Origin: Thozetella sp. PMI_491
Taxonomy: Eukaryota; Ascomycota; Sordariomycetes; Chaetosphaeriales; Chaetosphaeriaceae
Direction of reading: 5' to 3'
DNA length: 64,000 nucleotides
NCBI GenBank assembly: GCA_021432635.1
Contig: MU270147.1
Coordinates: 1-64,000, forward strand
A model generated the notes under the pieces. That model made no database searches. It was not told the origin of the DNA and worked only from the letters and a program-made list of their open reading frames with translations. Position numbers and translations under genes: made by a program. Each line of letters starts with the position of its first letter. Within the stretch, counting starts at the first letter, position 1. This document shows positions 10,539-21,674 of the stretch, one piece after another.

Positions 10539-11547
10539 TTACGCATCGTCCGCCCGCGCGGGGTGGTTCGAGCTAAGACTCCCCCTTAGGGCCACAGCAA
10601 GCGGGCGCTCCCCTCGCTGCGCCCTCCAGCGGTTGCTCGCCGCGATCAGGTCCCCGCAGCCCTCTAGGGCCCACCACCACCTCCGCAGGAAGCCGGGCGT
10701 CACCTCCCAGTCGTCGACACGGTGCGGCGAGCCCCAGATGACGAGGCGGCTCCGGTCGTCGCCACCAGTCTGCAGCGCGGCCGCGTCCGGGAGCCGGAAG
10801 AAGTTGGAGAGATCGAGCAGCGTGCCGAGCATGTCGGAGATGAACTGGGCGTGGTCATAATGGGCCTCCCACGCGATCAGGTTGTCGCGCATCCTTGGGA
10901 ACGGAATCAGGTCAATCCAAGTCGCGTGCTCCACGCGCGTCTGCAGCGGCGTCGGCTCCAGGGCCGTGGGAAGACGCCGCGCCGTGGCCAGGAGCACGGC
11001 GCGGCCCGGGTACTGGGACATGGGGACGAAAAAGGGCAGCTCGCGCCGTCCCGCCGCACCGTCCTCCGTGAACATGGCTGCCGAGTCCGCCAGCACCATC
11101 TTGTTGGCGATGAAGGCGTTGAGGACGTTGAACTCGACCAAGCTTAGCAGGTGGTCGGGCAGCGGCGACGGTGCCATCTGGAAACGCCGCAGCGCCTCCG
11201 CGACGGTCGCGCCGCAGAGCCCTTGCAGCTGTACCATTGAGCGCGTTGCCTCTTGCTCCGCGAGCGCCTGCGCTTCTGGCTTGGGCCCTGTCCACCCCTT
11301 GTCGGACAGAGGCGAGGCGCTCGCGGGCGTCTCCTCGTCCAGCCGCCAGCGACGGACCCGGTAGGGTTTGCTCCCGTCCTCGGCGTCCTCGCGCTCTCGC
11401 ACGCGCGATCCTGGCCGCGTCAGTGGACTATCCATCAGATACCAGGCATGCATCGGCCGATCGGGCCCGATACTTACTATGCGCCCGCTGGTTAAGGCGG
11501 TTCTGCAGCCTCTTGCGCTGCTTGCGCTCCTCCGCTTCATTGCTCAT
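10539..11547 (-). CDS. bZIP transcription factor with C-terminal DUF3425-like region
   Basis: Two exons: 11547-11478 and 11410-10539, separated by a 67-bp intron (donor GTAAGT, acceptor GCGGCCAG). Exon 1 gives NEAEERKQRKRLQNRLNQRA, and the codon split by the intron supplies Arg to finish the fungal bZIP basic region RLQNRLNQRAHRSR. Without the intron the frame stops after about 36 codons. An ATG 7 bases inside exon 1, in another frame, would give a longer uninterrupted frame that destroys the basic region. No long leucine zipper is visible. The C-terminal two thirds (for example HATWIDLIPFPRMRDNLI and SNFFRLPDAAALQ, then a WGSP region and a Trp-rich helix) match the DUF3425 module usual in such fungal regulators. 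It probably regulates in the nucleus, perhaps locally for the flanking transporter, SDR and FAD oxidase. Confidence 0.85.
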
Positions 11548-11970
11548 CGCCCTGCATGCAAGCGAGATCGACTCTGAGATGGACTAGGCCGTACAAGGTG
11601 AAAATGTCAGCCAGCGAGAACGTGCAGGACTGGGCCGCGAGGTGAAATGGCAGAATAGGAGGATGGCGGAGCCTATGTAAGTCGGCCACTAGGTGTGATC
11701 CACAGTGGGCGAGAGTCCCGGCGTTGCGGACCCGGCTAGGCCGAAAGCGGAAATAACGGTCAGCCGGCCTTTTGACCCCTGTCACAAGTCCCGAAAGCCA
11801 AGCCTAGCCACTCATGTTCAGGCGACGGCACCGCCCGCGATGCATACGAAGCATGACGACCTGGAAAGGCTCAAGGCGATGCCAGCGGCCGCCGCACCGA
11901 GGCCCGTCACCTGCAAGATCCAACAGCCGCTGGGCAAGTCCAGAGCAAGCACAAGAGACGAGGAAGCAGC

Positions 11971-11977
11971 TATAAAT
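11971..11977 (+). promoter_or_regulatory. Candidate TATA box of the SDR gene
   Basis: TATAAAT lies about 150 bp upstream of the SDR start codon. A C/A/T-rich leader with CAAAC and CCACCAC runs follows before the ATG, as in many fungal promoters. Confidence 0.4.
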
Positions 11978-12126
11978 CCGAGACCCGCGCCGCGATGCCA
12001 TCATGCCTCCACTACCTCTGCTACCGTCTCCCACTGACAAACACCAGTATCCTCCAGACTAAGGCAGTCTTCTACCAAACAAGCTCAACCTACCAACCAA
12101 GACCTACAGCCCACCACCAATTTGCT

Positions 12127-13140
12127 ATGTCACGCTACGCCGCCGCGCATGCCGCCACCCAGGGCCCCGGCGATGCTCGCCCGACCGCCCTGCAGATCGT
12201 CCGCGACGCAGGCATGGAGGGGAAGCTCGCCGGCAGAGTCGCAGTCGTTACTGGTGCTTCGTCGGGCCTCGGCGTCGAAACGGTGCGCGCCCTTGCCGCC
12301 ACGGGCCTGCGCTTCTTCCTGCCGGGGCGGAGCCCGGACAAGCTCAAGGCAGCGCTGGGCGACGCCTTCGACCCGGCGGTCATGGAGATCGTGCCAGCAG
12401 AGCTGGGCTCGTTCGCGAGTGTGCGCGCCGCAGCGGCCGCCATCCTCGCGAAGACCGACGTGGTCCACCTCTTCGTCGCCAACGCAGGCATCATGGCAGT
12501 GCCGGACCTGCAGAAGAGCGAGGACGGCTACGAGCTGCAGTTCGCCACCAACCACCTCTCCCACTTCCTGCTGTTCCAGCTCCTGAAGCCCGCGCTGCTG
12601 GCCGCCAGCACGCCCGAGCTCCACTCGCGCGTCGTCGTCGTCAGCTCCGATTTGCACCGCAGCCACCCCCTAGTCCCCGGCACCTACGGCTGCGAGGACG
12701 GCTACCACCCCGCTGCCGCCTACGGCCGCTCCAAGGTCGCCAACGTTTACATGGCAAACGAGATCGAGCGCCGCTACGGCGCCCGTGGCCTGCACGCCAC
12801 CGCCATCCACCCGGGGGTCATCCCCACCGGGCTCGGGCGCTACCTCACGGACGAGCAGATCCGCTGGATCCTGCAGAGCGAGCCGATGGTGCGCTTTGGC
12901 AAGAACCCCGAGCAGGGCGCCGCCACCACCGTGTGGGCGGCCGTCAGCAGCGAGTGGGAGGGCCGCGGCGGCCGTTACCTGTCGCACTGCGCCGATGCGC
13001 CCGCCCTGCAGGGCAGCCTAGAAGACGACATCAGCGGCTCGTGCCACGCCGCGCACACCTACAATCCGGGCTACGAGGCGAGTCTCTGGAAAGACTCACT
13101 GGCCATGGTGGCGATGGAGGACGACCAGGTCGAAGCGTAA
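12127..13140 (+). CDS. Short-chain dehydrogenase/reductase, WWOX/retinol-dehydrogenase-like
   Basis: Intronless, 337 residues from the ATG at 12127; the open frame extends further upstream only through non-ATG codons. It shows a complete classical SDR: cofactor loop TGASSGLG at about residues 42-49, the downstream acidic/charged turn after strand 2 (LPGRSPDKL, an Arg-Ser pair suggesting NADP preference), NAGIMAVP in strand 4, the catalytic Ser in VVVVSSDLH, and YGRSK as the Tyr-x3-Lys pair. The family reduces or oxidises alcohol/ketone groups; the substrate is unknown. It lies next to a bZIP regulator on one side and an FAD oxidase on the other, a common set of tailoring enzymes in fungal metabolite clusters. 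The sequence is not truncated. Confidence 0.9.
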   Translation: MSRYAAAHAATQGPGDARPTALQIVRDAGMEGKLAGRVAVVTGASSGLGVETVRALAATGLRFFLPGRSPDKLKAALGDAFDPAVMEIVPAELGSFASVRAAAAAILAKTDVVHLFVANAGIMAVPDLQKSEDGYELQFATNHLSHFLLFQLLKPALLAASTPELHSRVVVVSSDLHRSHPLVPGTYGCEDGYHPAAAYGRSKVANVYMANEIERRYGARGLHATAIHPGVIPTGLGRYLTDEQIRWILQSEPMVRFGKNPEQGAATTVWAAVSSEWEGRGGRYLSHCADAPALQGSLEDDISGSCHAAHTYNPGYEASLWKDSLAMVAMEDDQVEA

Positions 13141-13418
13141 GTTAGACTTCACCAGGTAGGTAGCGAAATAGCAGAGGCATCCTGAAGAAGAATAGTATGG
13201 ATCGGATCCCTGTACGTTCGATAGCTAGAACGAGAATTGCTGCCACAACTTCATCGCTGATGTGCCACTGAGATCTGTTGCGGTGTGGCGCTCACGCTCA
13301 AGATGGCCCGCAAGCTGAAAGAATACCACGAGATAAACAAAGACACTGCGGGGTCCCCATCTACCTAGGCTTGAAGCCTGGTTGAGCGCAGAGGAAGAGT
13401 AGGTATTTGATGCGCATC

Positions 13419-13419
<1 letters not shown>

Positions 13420-13458
<39 letters not shown>

Positions 13459-13553
13459 ACTGCGTCAGGCATGGCACTAAGCACCAGATCCACTGAGTCC
13501 TTTTTTCTTTTTTACCCTCTGGCCCTTGCCCCTCCCCCCCCTTGCCTCCCCCT

Positions 13554-13592
<39 letters not shown>
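13420..13592 (+). repeat. Twin poly-C tracts
   Basis: An uninterrupted C39 run at 13420-13458 and a C38 run at 13555-13592 are separated by about 96 bp of mixed sequence. They lie downstream of both the SDR and, further right, the FAD oxidase gene, which converge here. The true length is uncertain because homopolymers of this size are poorly sequenced. Such tracts can form G-quadruplexes on the other strand. Confidence 0.9.
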
Positions 13593-13594
<2 letters not shown>

Positions 13595-14340
13595 CGGGAC
13601 GACCGACCGGTACAGATAGTACAGTACAATCACGAACAAGGCGCAGGCGTAAGGCGGAAGTTTTGTGAGGGGTCTGAAGGGCTGTTCCGCCATAAGGCGC
13701 GTGGGGAATATTTTCGATACCTCGCAGGGGAGGTGAGAGCCTCATGGAGAGGTCAATTGACGGGATAAACTGCCGAAGTACCTCTCCTCTGCGTAGGAAG
13801 CACGCGTTCGGGTTTGGCTCGGATTTTTTTAATGTAGTGGCACGCCCTCGCGCCATAACTATCTGGCTTCTTTTCCTCTTTTCTTCGTTAGACTTGTTGC
13901 CTATAACCCATGGCGGGAATAGCGGGCCTAGCCTCAACCATTCTCCTATCGGGACAGGATCGCGGAGAGGCGCTTCAAATGCATGGCGTCGGCAGAACGG
14001 ATTTCTGCCGAAGACGTCGGCGGATGCCGCAGGATGAGGCATGACGCCCAAATGCCGGCGGCGGGGCTACCGAATGGCCGGTGGGTTTCAGCAAAAGTCC
14101 CGGCCCCTCGGAAGGACAGGCCGGACTGCTGCACCGTCGGGCGACTCCTCGCTCCTCATCGCCAGGAGCAAAGCCACTCTATTCTCAAAGTTCCTTCTCC
14201 AACGCTCATTGGAGATCCGCTCCTCAAGCAGCCCGGATCAACACATGCGACGTCGGCAGGAGCGCTAACACAGGCCTACAGACCACATCGGACGGATTCA
14301 CGAGATTGATTGTCGCTCGAGTATTTAGCCATGCAGTTTA
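13593..14340. other. Intergenic between convergent genes
   Basis: No conserved coding sequence is seen between the second poly-C tract and the stop codon of the FAD oxidase at 14341. This is 3' flanking DNA. Confidence 0.4.
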
Positions 14341-15915
14341 TTACTCTTCCAGCCCTGACTCGGGCTCCTCCATGCCCAGCTTGAAGCCACCAACGCATTG
14401 CCTCTGGAACATGCCGTTGGGGTCGTACTTTCGGCTCGCCTCGCGCAAGTAGTGCAAACCCGCCTCTCCGTACCCCCGGAGCGGCTCCTGCCCATCGCCG
14501 CAGTAGTTCAAGTATTTGTACGGGCAAAGCGTCCCGTTCGCCGCCGCGACCTCCTCCAGCCGCTCGGTGCTCTGATGCACCTGCGCCCGCGCGACCGCGT
14601 CGTCCTTCGCGTCCTCCCAGACCGCCAGGTAGAGCACGAGAACCAGCGGCTCCGACCCGTGGCCGTCCAGGCCCATGGGATTGGGATCGCCCTTGCGCAG
14701 CCACGCCGGCGCGAGGGGCTGCACGACTAGTGTCCACACCAACCCCTTGACGCCCGCGCGGCGCAGCGCGGCAGCGGCGTCCTTGTAGATGGCGTGCGCG
14801 GCGGCGAGGGTGGCGGCGTCGTTCCGGACCGTCGCCGTCGTCTGCTGCTGCCGCTTGCCACTGGGGTTGAGCCCCTCGAGCTCGTCGGTCGCGTCGCTGA
14901 GCGTCCGCGTCTTGCAGGTGCTCCAGTAGCGCCACAGCGACGCGAGACGCGATGTCTTCCAGTGCGCCGGCCATCCTCGGGCCGGCGCCTTGGTGCACAT
15001 CAGGCCCACCGAGATGATCTCGGCGCGCAGGCCGTGGATGTACGAGAAGCACGCCATGGGGCCCGCGACGTCCTCATCGGCGCTCTGCAGGCTCTCGCGA
15101 AACGCCGCGAGCACCTCGGCGCTCTGGAACGCCGGCAAGTGGAGGTAGCCGCCCCAGACGCTGCCCTGCGGGAAGCAGCGCGCCGTGAAGCGCGTCACGA
15201 TGCCGAAGTTGTTAGCGCCGCCCTTGAGCGCCTGCCACAGGTCCGGCCGGCTCGACGCCGACGCCGTCGCCACCTCGCCCGACCCCAGTACCACCTCGTA
15301 GCTAATGATGTTCGAGCACGCAAGCCCGTAGCGCGGCGATAGGAACGAGATGCCGCCACCCAGCAGGAACCCGCCCACGCCCACGTCCGAGTTCCGACCC
15401 CCCACCACCGCGACTCCCTGCGAGTCTAGGACCCGCGACACCGCCCCCCACCGCGCGCCGCTCCCGATGACCACGCTGGACTTGTCCTCCGATAATGTCA
15501 CGTCACACATCAGGCTCAAGTCAATCAGCGTCTCGCCGCGAATGCTCGAGGCCCCGGTGACCCACGAGTGGCCCCCGCTGCGCACTGCGAAGGCGGCTCC
15601 CTCGGCGCTGAGGAGCTTAATGGCGATTCCCACTTCGGAGGCATTGTGCGGCCGGACGACGCATCCCGGGATGACCTGGCTCGCCTGCTGTGCCCAGTGG
15701 CGCTGGGCTGCCTCCAAGAACGTCGCGTCACCAGGCAGGAGTACGCGCCCGGGCAGCGCGGCTGCGAGGCTGCGAGCGATCGTGCTAGGCTCCTGCGGGA
15801 CGTCGCTGTTGGGCTGGCCTTTGCCGGATTTCTTTGTGGCCACTCGCAAGAGTGCCGTGACTAGCACGATGAGCGTCGCACCAGCCACCGAGAACACATT
15901 CCCCATCCCCATCAT
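14341..15915 (-). CDS. Membrane-anchored FAD-linked oxidoreductase (BBE-like)
   Basis: Single exon, 524 residues. Residues about 5-25 form one hydrophobic segment (VFSVAGATLIVLVTALLRVA) that is a signal anchor or signal peptide. Next comes an FAD_binding_4 domain. VRSGGHSW contains the His that bears 8-alpha-N-linked FAD in this family, and GVGGFLLGGGISF and ANNFGIVTRF are further FAD contacts. The CPYKYLNYCGDGQEPLRGYG segment and the YDPNGMFQRQ motif near the C-terminus are the berberine-bridge-enzyme region. No CxxxxxC second flavin link could be confirmed. Homologous enzymes perform oxidative cyclisations or dehydrogenations in fungal natural-product pathways. The position beside the SDR, pump and two regulators supports such a role, though no backbone synthase is within the window. 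Confidence 0.88.
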   Translation of the reverse strand: MMGMGNVFSVAGATLIVLVTALLRVATKKSGKGQPNSDVPQEPSTIARSLAAALPGRVLLPGDATFLEAAQRHWAQQASQVIPGCVVRPHNASEVGIAIKLLSAEGAAFAVRSGGHSWVTGASSIRGETLIDLSLMCDVTLSEDKSSVVIGSGARWGAVSRVLDSQGVAVVGGRNSDVGVGGFLLGGGISFLSPRYGLACSNIISYEVVLGSGEVATASASSRPDLWQALKGGANNFGIVTRFTARCFPQGSVWGGYLHLPAFQSAEVLAAFRESLQSADEDVAGPMACFSYIHGLRAEIISVGLMCTKAPARGWPAHWKTSRLASLWRYWSTCKTRTLSDATDELEGLNPSGKRQQQTTATVRNDAATLAAAHAIYKDAAAALRRAGVKGLVWTLVVQPLAPAWLRKGDPNPMGLDGHGSEPLVLVLYLAVWEDAKDDAVARAQVHQSTERLEEVAAANGTLCPYKYLNYCGDGQEPLRGYGEAGLHYLREASRKYDPNGMFQRQCVGGFKLGMEEPESGLEE

Positions 15916-18900
15916 ACGTGAGATGCCGATCCGGGGCTATAACTAGCCTCGCCTAGGACCCGGAGTGAGTTGGTAGCCTGGCTTAGGCTACACAGGCTGT
16001 TGCAGATGCCAATGAAGCGATTAGAAGGCGGTGAGGTGACTTTGGTGTCTACCTTCCACTCGAAAGAAGTTGGCTAGCGCTGACATCGTGCTCCGCGCCT
16101 CGACCGCGTTGGGTGCCTGCCAGAGCGGGCCGGTGGGTCAGAAGCGGCCGCAGGAACATCGTAGCTTTGGCGCGTGCGACACCTTTCAACAGGGACTAGT
16201 TATAGTTAGAATTCCTGCAACGGGCTGGCCCTGCCAGCTTGCGTGGCGAACGCCTAGCCTTGCTGCACGTCCCTAGCGCCGAGCCTAACTAGCGGATGGC
16301 CTGCACGGAAGTTTGGACTGCTCTGCGGACCGGACGATGACCTAGGCGGAGGCCCCCGTTAGCCGTATAACTTCGACCCGTTGAAGTGCTCCGACGCACC
16401 AGTATAAAAGCGAGATTAATTCAGGTATTTTACGTATATGGCCCTATAAGGCTGTTCTTAATTCTTACCTGGCTCGATAGCAAAGGACGCAAGACACTGG
16501 CCGTTTGCTCCCAACGGGCTGGCGCCTCTCGCGTCACCATCAGCAGGCCGAGCGGTAGGTGCAGCATCTACCTGAGCACGATCTCAATTTTGTGACCACT
16601 AGCTGGCGTAGGAGTGCATTTGTATACAAAGATCCATTGATCTCTACTCCGGTCTGTGGGCATGGTCTAGTCTTCGGCTAGTTGTTATATAGCCAGTGTA
16701 CGGATGAAGCGGATGTACTTGATTATACTATATGGGTTTAGGATCAACACTTCTACAGGAAGAAGAAGTGAAGGTGAGACACGCCCTCGCTTTGTTAAAC
16801 GTAGAAAAGGCCCTCTCCCCTCCCACAAAATATCCGAGCAATCTCAACTCATGACTACCGGGCAGAGGAGGGATACCCTCAGCTTCTTGGCTGGCCAACG
16901 CGACGAGGGCCTTCAACCTAAGCGAAGTGGCCAATCAGTCCACACGTGCTTTGGTTGCTGAGAACCGACCCGAAAACATCTTATCAACGCAAGGTCTCGA
17001 CCCAACCACCATAGCCATGCCATGCCATGCCATAAAATAACGCATTTATCTTATTTTATCCCTACGCCTAGCACCGCATCTTCGATCTTACTATACACAC
17101 CGGTTTGTCATCGTCCACAGGGATTAGGTCGGGATTGTTCGAAGGGTTCAACGCTTCGTCAGAGTCGTCATAACCAGGGTTCGTTCCAAGTCGCAGAGAT
17201 CTCAGCGGCGTGGCCCGCGGGGAGTCCATAAAGAAGGATCGTTTAGGACATTCGAGAGACTTGTCACGATGGGAGAGTGATGGAGGCTAAGCTTGCTATT
17301 CTTTCTATAGGTTATAGATGTCAAGATATGCAGAAGTGTAGACACGTAGAGGCTACGCTAGTTAACCCTTCTGCGCTACATAACAAGTCTGAGGAAGAAG
17401 GAATAAAAGAGGACAAGAAGCTTCCTTGCGATCTACTGGATTTTTTGGCGCCTAACACCAGCTCGTCATTGTGGCGGGGGCGCCACCCCACAACAATAGG
17501 CACCTGTCTTACCTGCCATACCTAGGTAGACAACAAGCCTAACAAAGAAAAGCGGCCAAGAAAAATAACGCACTTCCTCGTGATCTAATGGCTTAGTAGG
17601 ATTGCCGCTGGCTCCTTCACCAAACTATCTAAACCACAACACCACAACACTGGTTCTCACGAAGCTCCTGTCTCGCCGCCGACCCGTTCCGGCAAAATGT
17701 ACAGGAGCTGGGCCTTAGCGAGGGTGAAAGATCCGCCGACATTGAGCGTGCTTTTACGGGGTGTCATGTCTGCTGTCGTTGGACTATACAGCCGGTTTTA
17801 GGCGATGCGGAACACGCTAGGTACGTATCGTTCGTAAGGAGTTCTCTGTGATGGAGAGGAAAGAAAGGGTGATTCGCGGGGAGAAGCTACAAAGCTCACC
17901 TTGCCCCTCCAAAGAGCAACCTTTATCATACATTCAAGCCATGTTGGCCAGTTGGGAGCTATTGGCCTACGTTTCTTCCCATCTACGTCACTCCCATATC
18001 ATTAACATAGTCGGCGTGGCGAGTGATGTCAGGATAGGCAGATTTTGTGAGGCTATGCTCGCTATTCCTCTATTATTGATAGTTTACAGCAAGTCTTGGA
18101 AGGAAAAAGGAAAGGAAGCAAAACGATCCTCCTCACAGTCTGCTAAGTACTTGCCTAGGTATCTTACCTAGTTTGGTGGGTGCAGTTGGCTGCCACACCA
18201 TCAGCCCCATCGCTGTGGTGAGGACGCCACGCCACAACAGATGTCTCGAGGCTATAGAGCCCATTAGAGACATATTGAGCCTTGGCTAGTTGAGCCATGT
18301 CACCCCTGACCTGAATGTTGAAGAGTAGCCTCTTAATAGCGTGGAAGAGTAGAGAATGTGGGCCAGGCGACGATTTCGGTTCAGCAGGTCAAGCGAGCAA
18401 AGAAGCTGCTGTGCAGCGGTACACGCAGACTACACGACTGCGCGGAAGATCGAGACCTTGCCGAGCATCTAGGTTGACCTGGAAGCTGAGCACTGATATA
18501 AGCTCTCTCCGCGGATCGCTGAGAGAAAGCCCTTCTTGGATACTGTAGATCTTTTCGAAGAGACCGAAGTACCATGGTGTCTAGACGGCCAGAAGGCGTT
18601 CGCCCCGCCAATCATGTACGTTTCCCTGGTGCATGCCCATCGTCGACGCAGGTACACTCCTCCACGCAGGGTCCGCATCCAAACCCCTGGGAGAATCACG
18701 CCATTGGCTGCCCAGCCTGGCGGATCATGGTAGGATCTGAGCAAGATCCTGGGCTGCACCAAGACGGATGGGCGGCACCCCGACGATGCTGCCATCTATG
18801 GACCAGACACCATACCGAGTGCTGCATCGGGAAGGCAAAATCGCGAATCGCCAGTCGGGGTCATCCTCACGACACCATTCAGCGCTTCGGCATATTTTCT

Positions 18901-19699
18901 AGCTGGTGATGGCATGGCTTTTTTTTCATGGCCTGGGGCAATGGCGGTATGCATGCCGAAGGAGCCGGAATAAAAGGTACACTGTAGGAGGGCCTAACTT
19001 GCCCCAAAAGCAAAGATTTGGATTAGCCTAAATTTGTGATCGCACAACTTCATGCCGATGCTCTCTCAGGCTGACGCGCTCACCTCACGGCGCATCGCCG
19101 ACATGGTCGGCGCGCTACGTGCTACAAGGGCTGCCGCCAACTCTCTTGCTGGCTCACTGGTTGTGAATGTCAGGGAAAGCGCGGGTTGCCGGGTCGGAGT
19201 AGGGGAGCAGGTGGCTAGGTTGCATGCCACTGTCGACGGACCCGGAGGCCTAGGGACCCGGTCTGCAGAGGCAGCACAACAAGATTTTTCGTGGCTGCAC
19301 CTGGCCGCATCGATGCCGCCAAGGTCCCGAGCCGGCCGGGAGGCACAGGACTCCCGAGCTGTTTCTCGTCCCGGAGGCAGAGTGCTAAGCTGTATGCGAC
19401 GGCCCGTGCAGGATTATGCTGGACAAAAGTTCGCTGACATCCCTCAGGACTCCCTCCGTCGTCACCACCCGGGGGCTATGAGACAAGCCAATTACACGTT
19501 TCTCGTTCGAGATCGGGGGACGGCGCACTCTGAGATTTCTCTTAGGGATAAATAGCAAAGCAGCACCCAGCTCTACGTACGGCCGAAGGTGACGATAGTC
19601 AACAGCGACACGGGCAGCTTCTACTTCTTCCGCTCTCCACCGGTACAGACCTTACTTCCTGCACAGACAAGATCCCCAGACGACTATCTCTACTACACA
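15916..19699. other. Gene-poor stretch
   Basis: About 3.8 kb without a convincing gene. Short open frames occur on both strands but lack family features and do not join through splice sites. At about 18510-18700 the plus strand reads a piece (FLDTVDLFEETEVPWCLDGQ) that may be a remnant of a fungal nucleotidyltransferase-like family; this is a weak call. No tRNA or intact transposon was recognised. The last 150 bp hold a TATA-like ATAAATA (about 19547) and a pyrimidine-rich leader belonging to the protease gene. Confidence 0.35.
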
Positions 19700-21129
19700 A
19701 TGCACGCCACTGCGGCATTGGCCCTGCTGCCCTTCGCCTTGGCAGCCACCGTTCGCAAGCGCGTGGGCGGCCCCGCGCCGGTCTTGCGGCCTCGCGGCGA
19801 GGGCGTCCTCGATGGAAAGTACATCGTGAGGCTGCGGTCCGATAGCAGCGAGTCTGACGTCGCGGATGCTATCAGCCTCTTTCAGGGCGATGCCTCGCAC
19901 GTCTACCGGAGCGATGAGTTCAGGGGATTTGCGGCGGCGCTCGACGCGGCCGGGCTCGCGGCCGTGACGAACCACCCTAGCGTGAGCGCTGCAAATCAGT
20001 TCTCGGGGGCCAGCTAACACACTACAGGTCGAATATGTCGAGAACGACGTCATCGTGCGCGCCCAGTCGTACGTCACGCAACCTGACGCCCCATGGGGCC
20101 TGGCAAGGATCTCGCACCGCGCCCGGGGAGCCACCTCATATACCTACGACAACAGCGCCGGCGCTGGCACATGCGTCTACGTCGTCGACAGCGGCATCTA
20201 CACAGACCACGAGGTGAGTCCTCCCCCTCTTCGCCCCGGGATAGCTTCTGACTTTGCGCAGGAATTCCAGGGAAGAGCAACTTGGCTCGCGAACTTCATC
20301 GACGACAACAATGTCGACGCCGACGGCCACGGCACACACATCGCGGCGCTGATCGGCGGTGTCACATACGGGGCTGCCAAGAAGACGCAGCTGTATTCGG
20401 TCAAGATGCTAGCGGGTGATTATAGCACCGGCGCGGCCGCCACAGCGGCATTGGACTTTGTCCTCACCGACTCCAAGACGAGGTCATGCCCGAATGGCAT
20501 CCTCGCCAACCTCTCATGGCGCAGCGCCGCGTATACGGACAGCATCAACAACTCGACTGCAAACCTGATCAACGCCGGTATCTTCGTGACCACGTCGGGC
20601 GGCGGCGTCTACCCCATGCCCTTCGGCTCTCCTTGGACGGCGGATCTTTGCTGGGTGGGCGCCATCGACGACCAGGATGCGTGGAACACATAGTCCGTCT
20701 CCCCGTGCTCCTTTTGCTATTTTTGTCGAATCCCGGGAGCATCTGAGCTCCTGCTCTTGGGACATGCTCCGGGTAGCTACAGAAACATGCATTCTAGGAG
20801 ATTGCTGACACTGGATCACGGATAGTGGGGGCTACGGCTCCATCATGTCCATCTTCGCTCCAGGAGACAACGTCACGAGTGCGTGGATCGGCAGCACGAC
20901 GGCCACCAGTGCCCAGAGCGGTACTTCATTCGCGACTGGCCTCGTTACCGGCGTGGCCGCCTATCTGCTCACTCTCCTAGGACCCAAGACCCCGGGCGAT
21001 CTGTGCAACTATCTCTCGTCCACCTCGACGGTCGGCGTGATGACTGGGGCGGCCTTTGGTGGGACTGGCAGCTTCCCAATTTTCGATAGCCAGAACCGTC
21101 TCCTCTTCAACGGGAACCCCTCGGGGTGA
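19700..21129 (+). CDS. Proteinase K-like subtilisin (S8) with altered oxyanion site
   Basis: Four exons (19700-19981, 20028-20213, 20262-20692, 20826-21129) join in phase to about 400 residues. There is a short signal peptide (LALLPFALAA) and an I9-type propeptide ending in VEYVENDVIVRAQ. The peptidase domain follows, with catalytic Asp in YVVDSG (about D148), His in DGHGTH (about H179) and Ser in SGTSFATG (about S334). The segment that in proteinase K reads AAGN, giving the oxyanion-hole Asn, is TTSGGG here, so that Asn is missing. The SLGG substrate-binding strand is replaced by LSWRSA. The protein is predicted to be secreted with an intact triad but weakened or changed catalysis. The donor of the third intron (GTCCGT) is weak; the join was chosen because it restores the YGSIMSIFAPGD strand. 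Confidence 0.85.
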
Positions 21130-21674
21130 GGGTCTACATGCATTTGTGGTATATCGTCGCCTCAGTACCCGCGGCGCGTATGGCTAGAGTTTCCTTCGCT
21201 TGGGTACATATGTAGCATACATATGAAATTAATGTCGCTTGTGCAGGCGTGGCAACCGCGCCATTCAACTTGTAGCCCCCTTCCTTCTGTGAGAACCCAT
21301 GCCATGGAGCCTCGTTTCCCTGGAGAAGCTGCCGTTTGCCAGACGCGGATGGCTGTATGCTGTGGGTCGCGGTGGAGATAGCGGCCAGGTTCTTGGCGCA
21401 TGCGCCCGGTGCTTTCGCCGATTCCACGGCGCTTTCGCCGACTCGCTGGGATCACGCGATGGCTGGACAGAGAACCCGTACGGTGCATCCTCCGAGCATC
21501 ATAACATTTCCATGGCATCCCCGTGTGGGGTGCGGGGCCCCAGACTTCGCGCCAGCTTCTGTGCCCGCCAGGCCCCTGGCTGCGGTGATGGCCATATAGG
21601 ATCACGGCCGGCCACGCTCATTTGCCTCCTCCAGCCTACCGTCTAATTCACCCTCTCCGGCCTAACACATAGCT
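21130..21674. other. Promoter region of the Dal5-type transporter
   Basis: Non-coding stretch between the protease stop and the transporter ATG. It holds two copies of the putative cluster element described separately. The open frames within it are shadows. Confidence 0.5.
21406..21445 (-). promoter_or_regulatory. Two tandem copies of the shared CGG-GAAA-CCG element
   Basis: At 21426-21445 the minus strand reads CGAGTCGGCGAAAGCGCCGT. A second, less perfect copy lies 17 bp to the left, with TCGGCGAAAGC as its core. The pattern GTCGGsGAAAsCGCCG recurs in the two divergent promoters of the sugar-phosphate cluster at 26062 and 28931. Inverted CGG/CCG triplets suggest a Zn2Cys6 binding site. Located about 230 bp upstream of the transporter ATG. 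Confidence 0.55.

Noticed and set aside
10539-11540. Uninterrupted single-exon start at 11540 for the bZIP gene
   Set aside because: It reads the basic region in the wrong frame; the 67-bp intron restores a perfect fungal bZIP basic motif.
13420-13592. Telomere or centromere repeat
   Set aside because: Pure C homopolymer, not a TTAGGG-type array, and flanked by ordinary genes.
19052-19555. Plus-strand frame of 167 codons ahead of the protease
   Set aside because: No family resemblance and no junction to the protease; read as promoter region.
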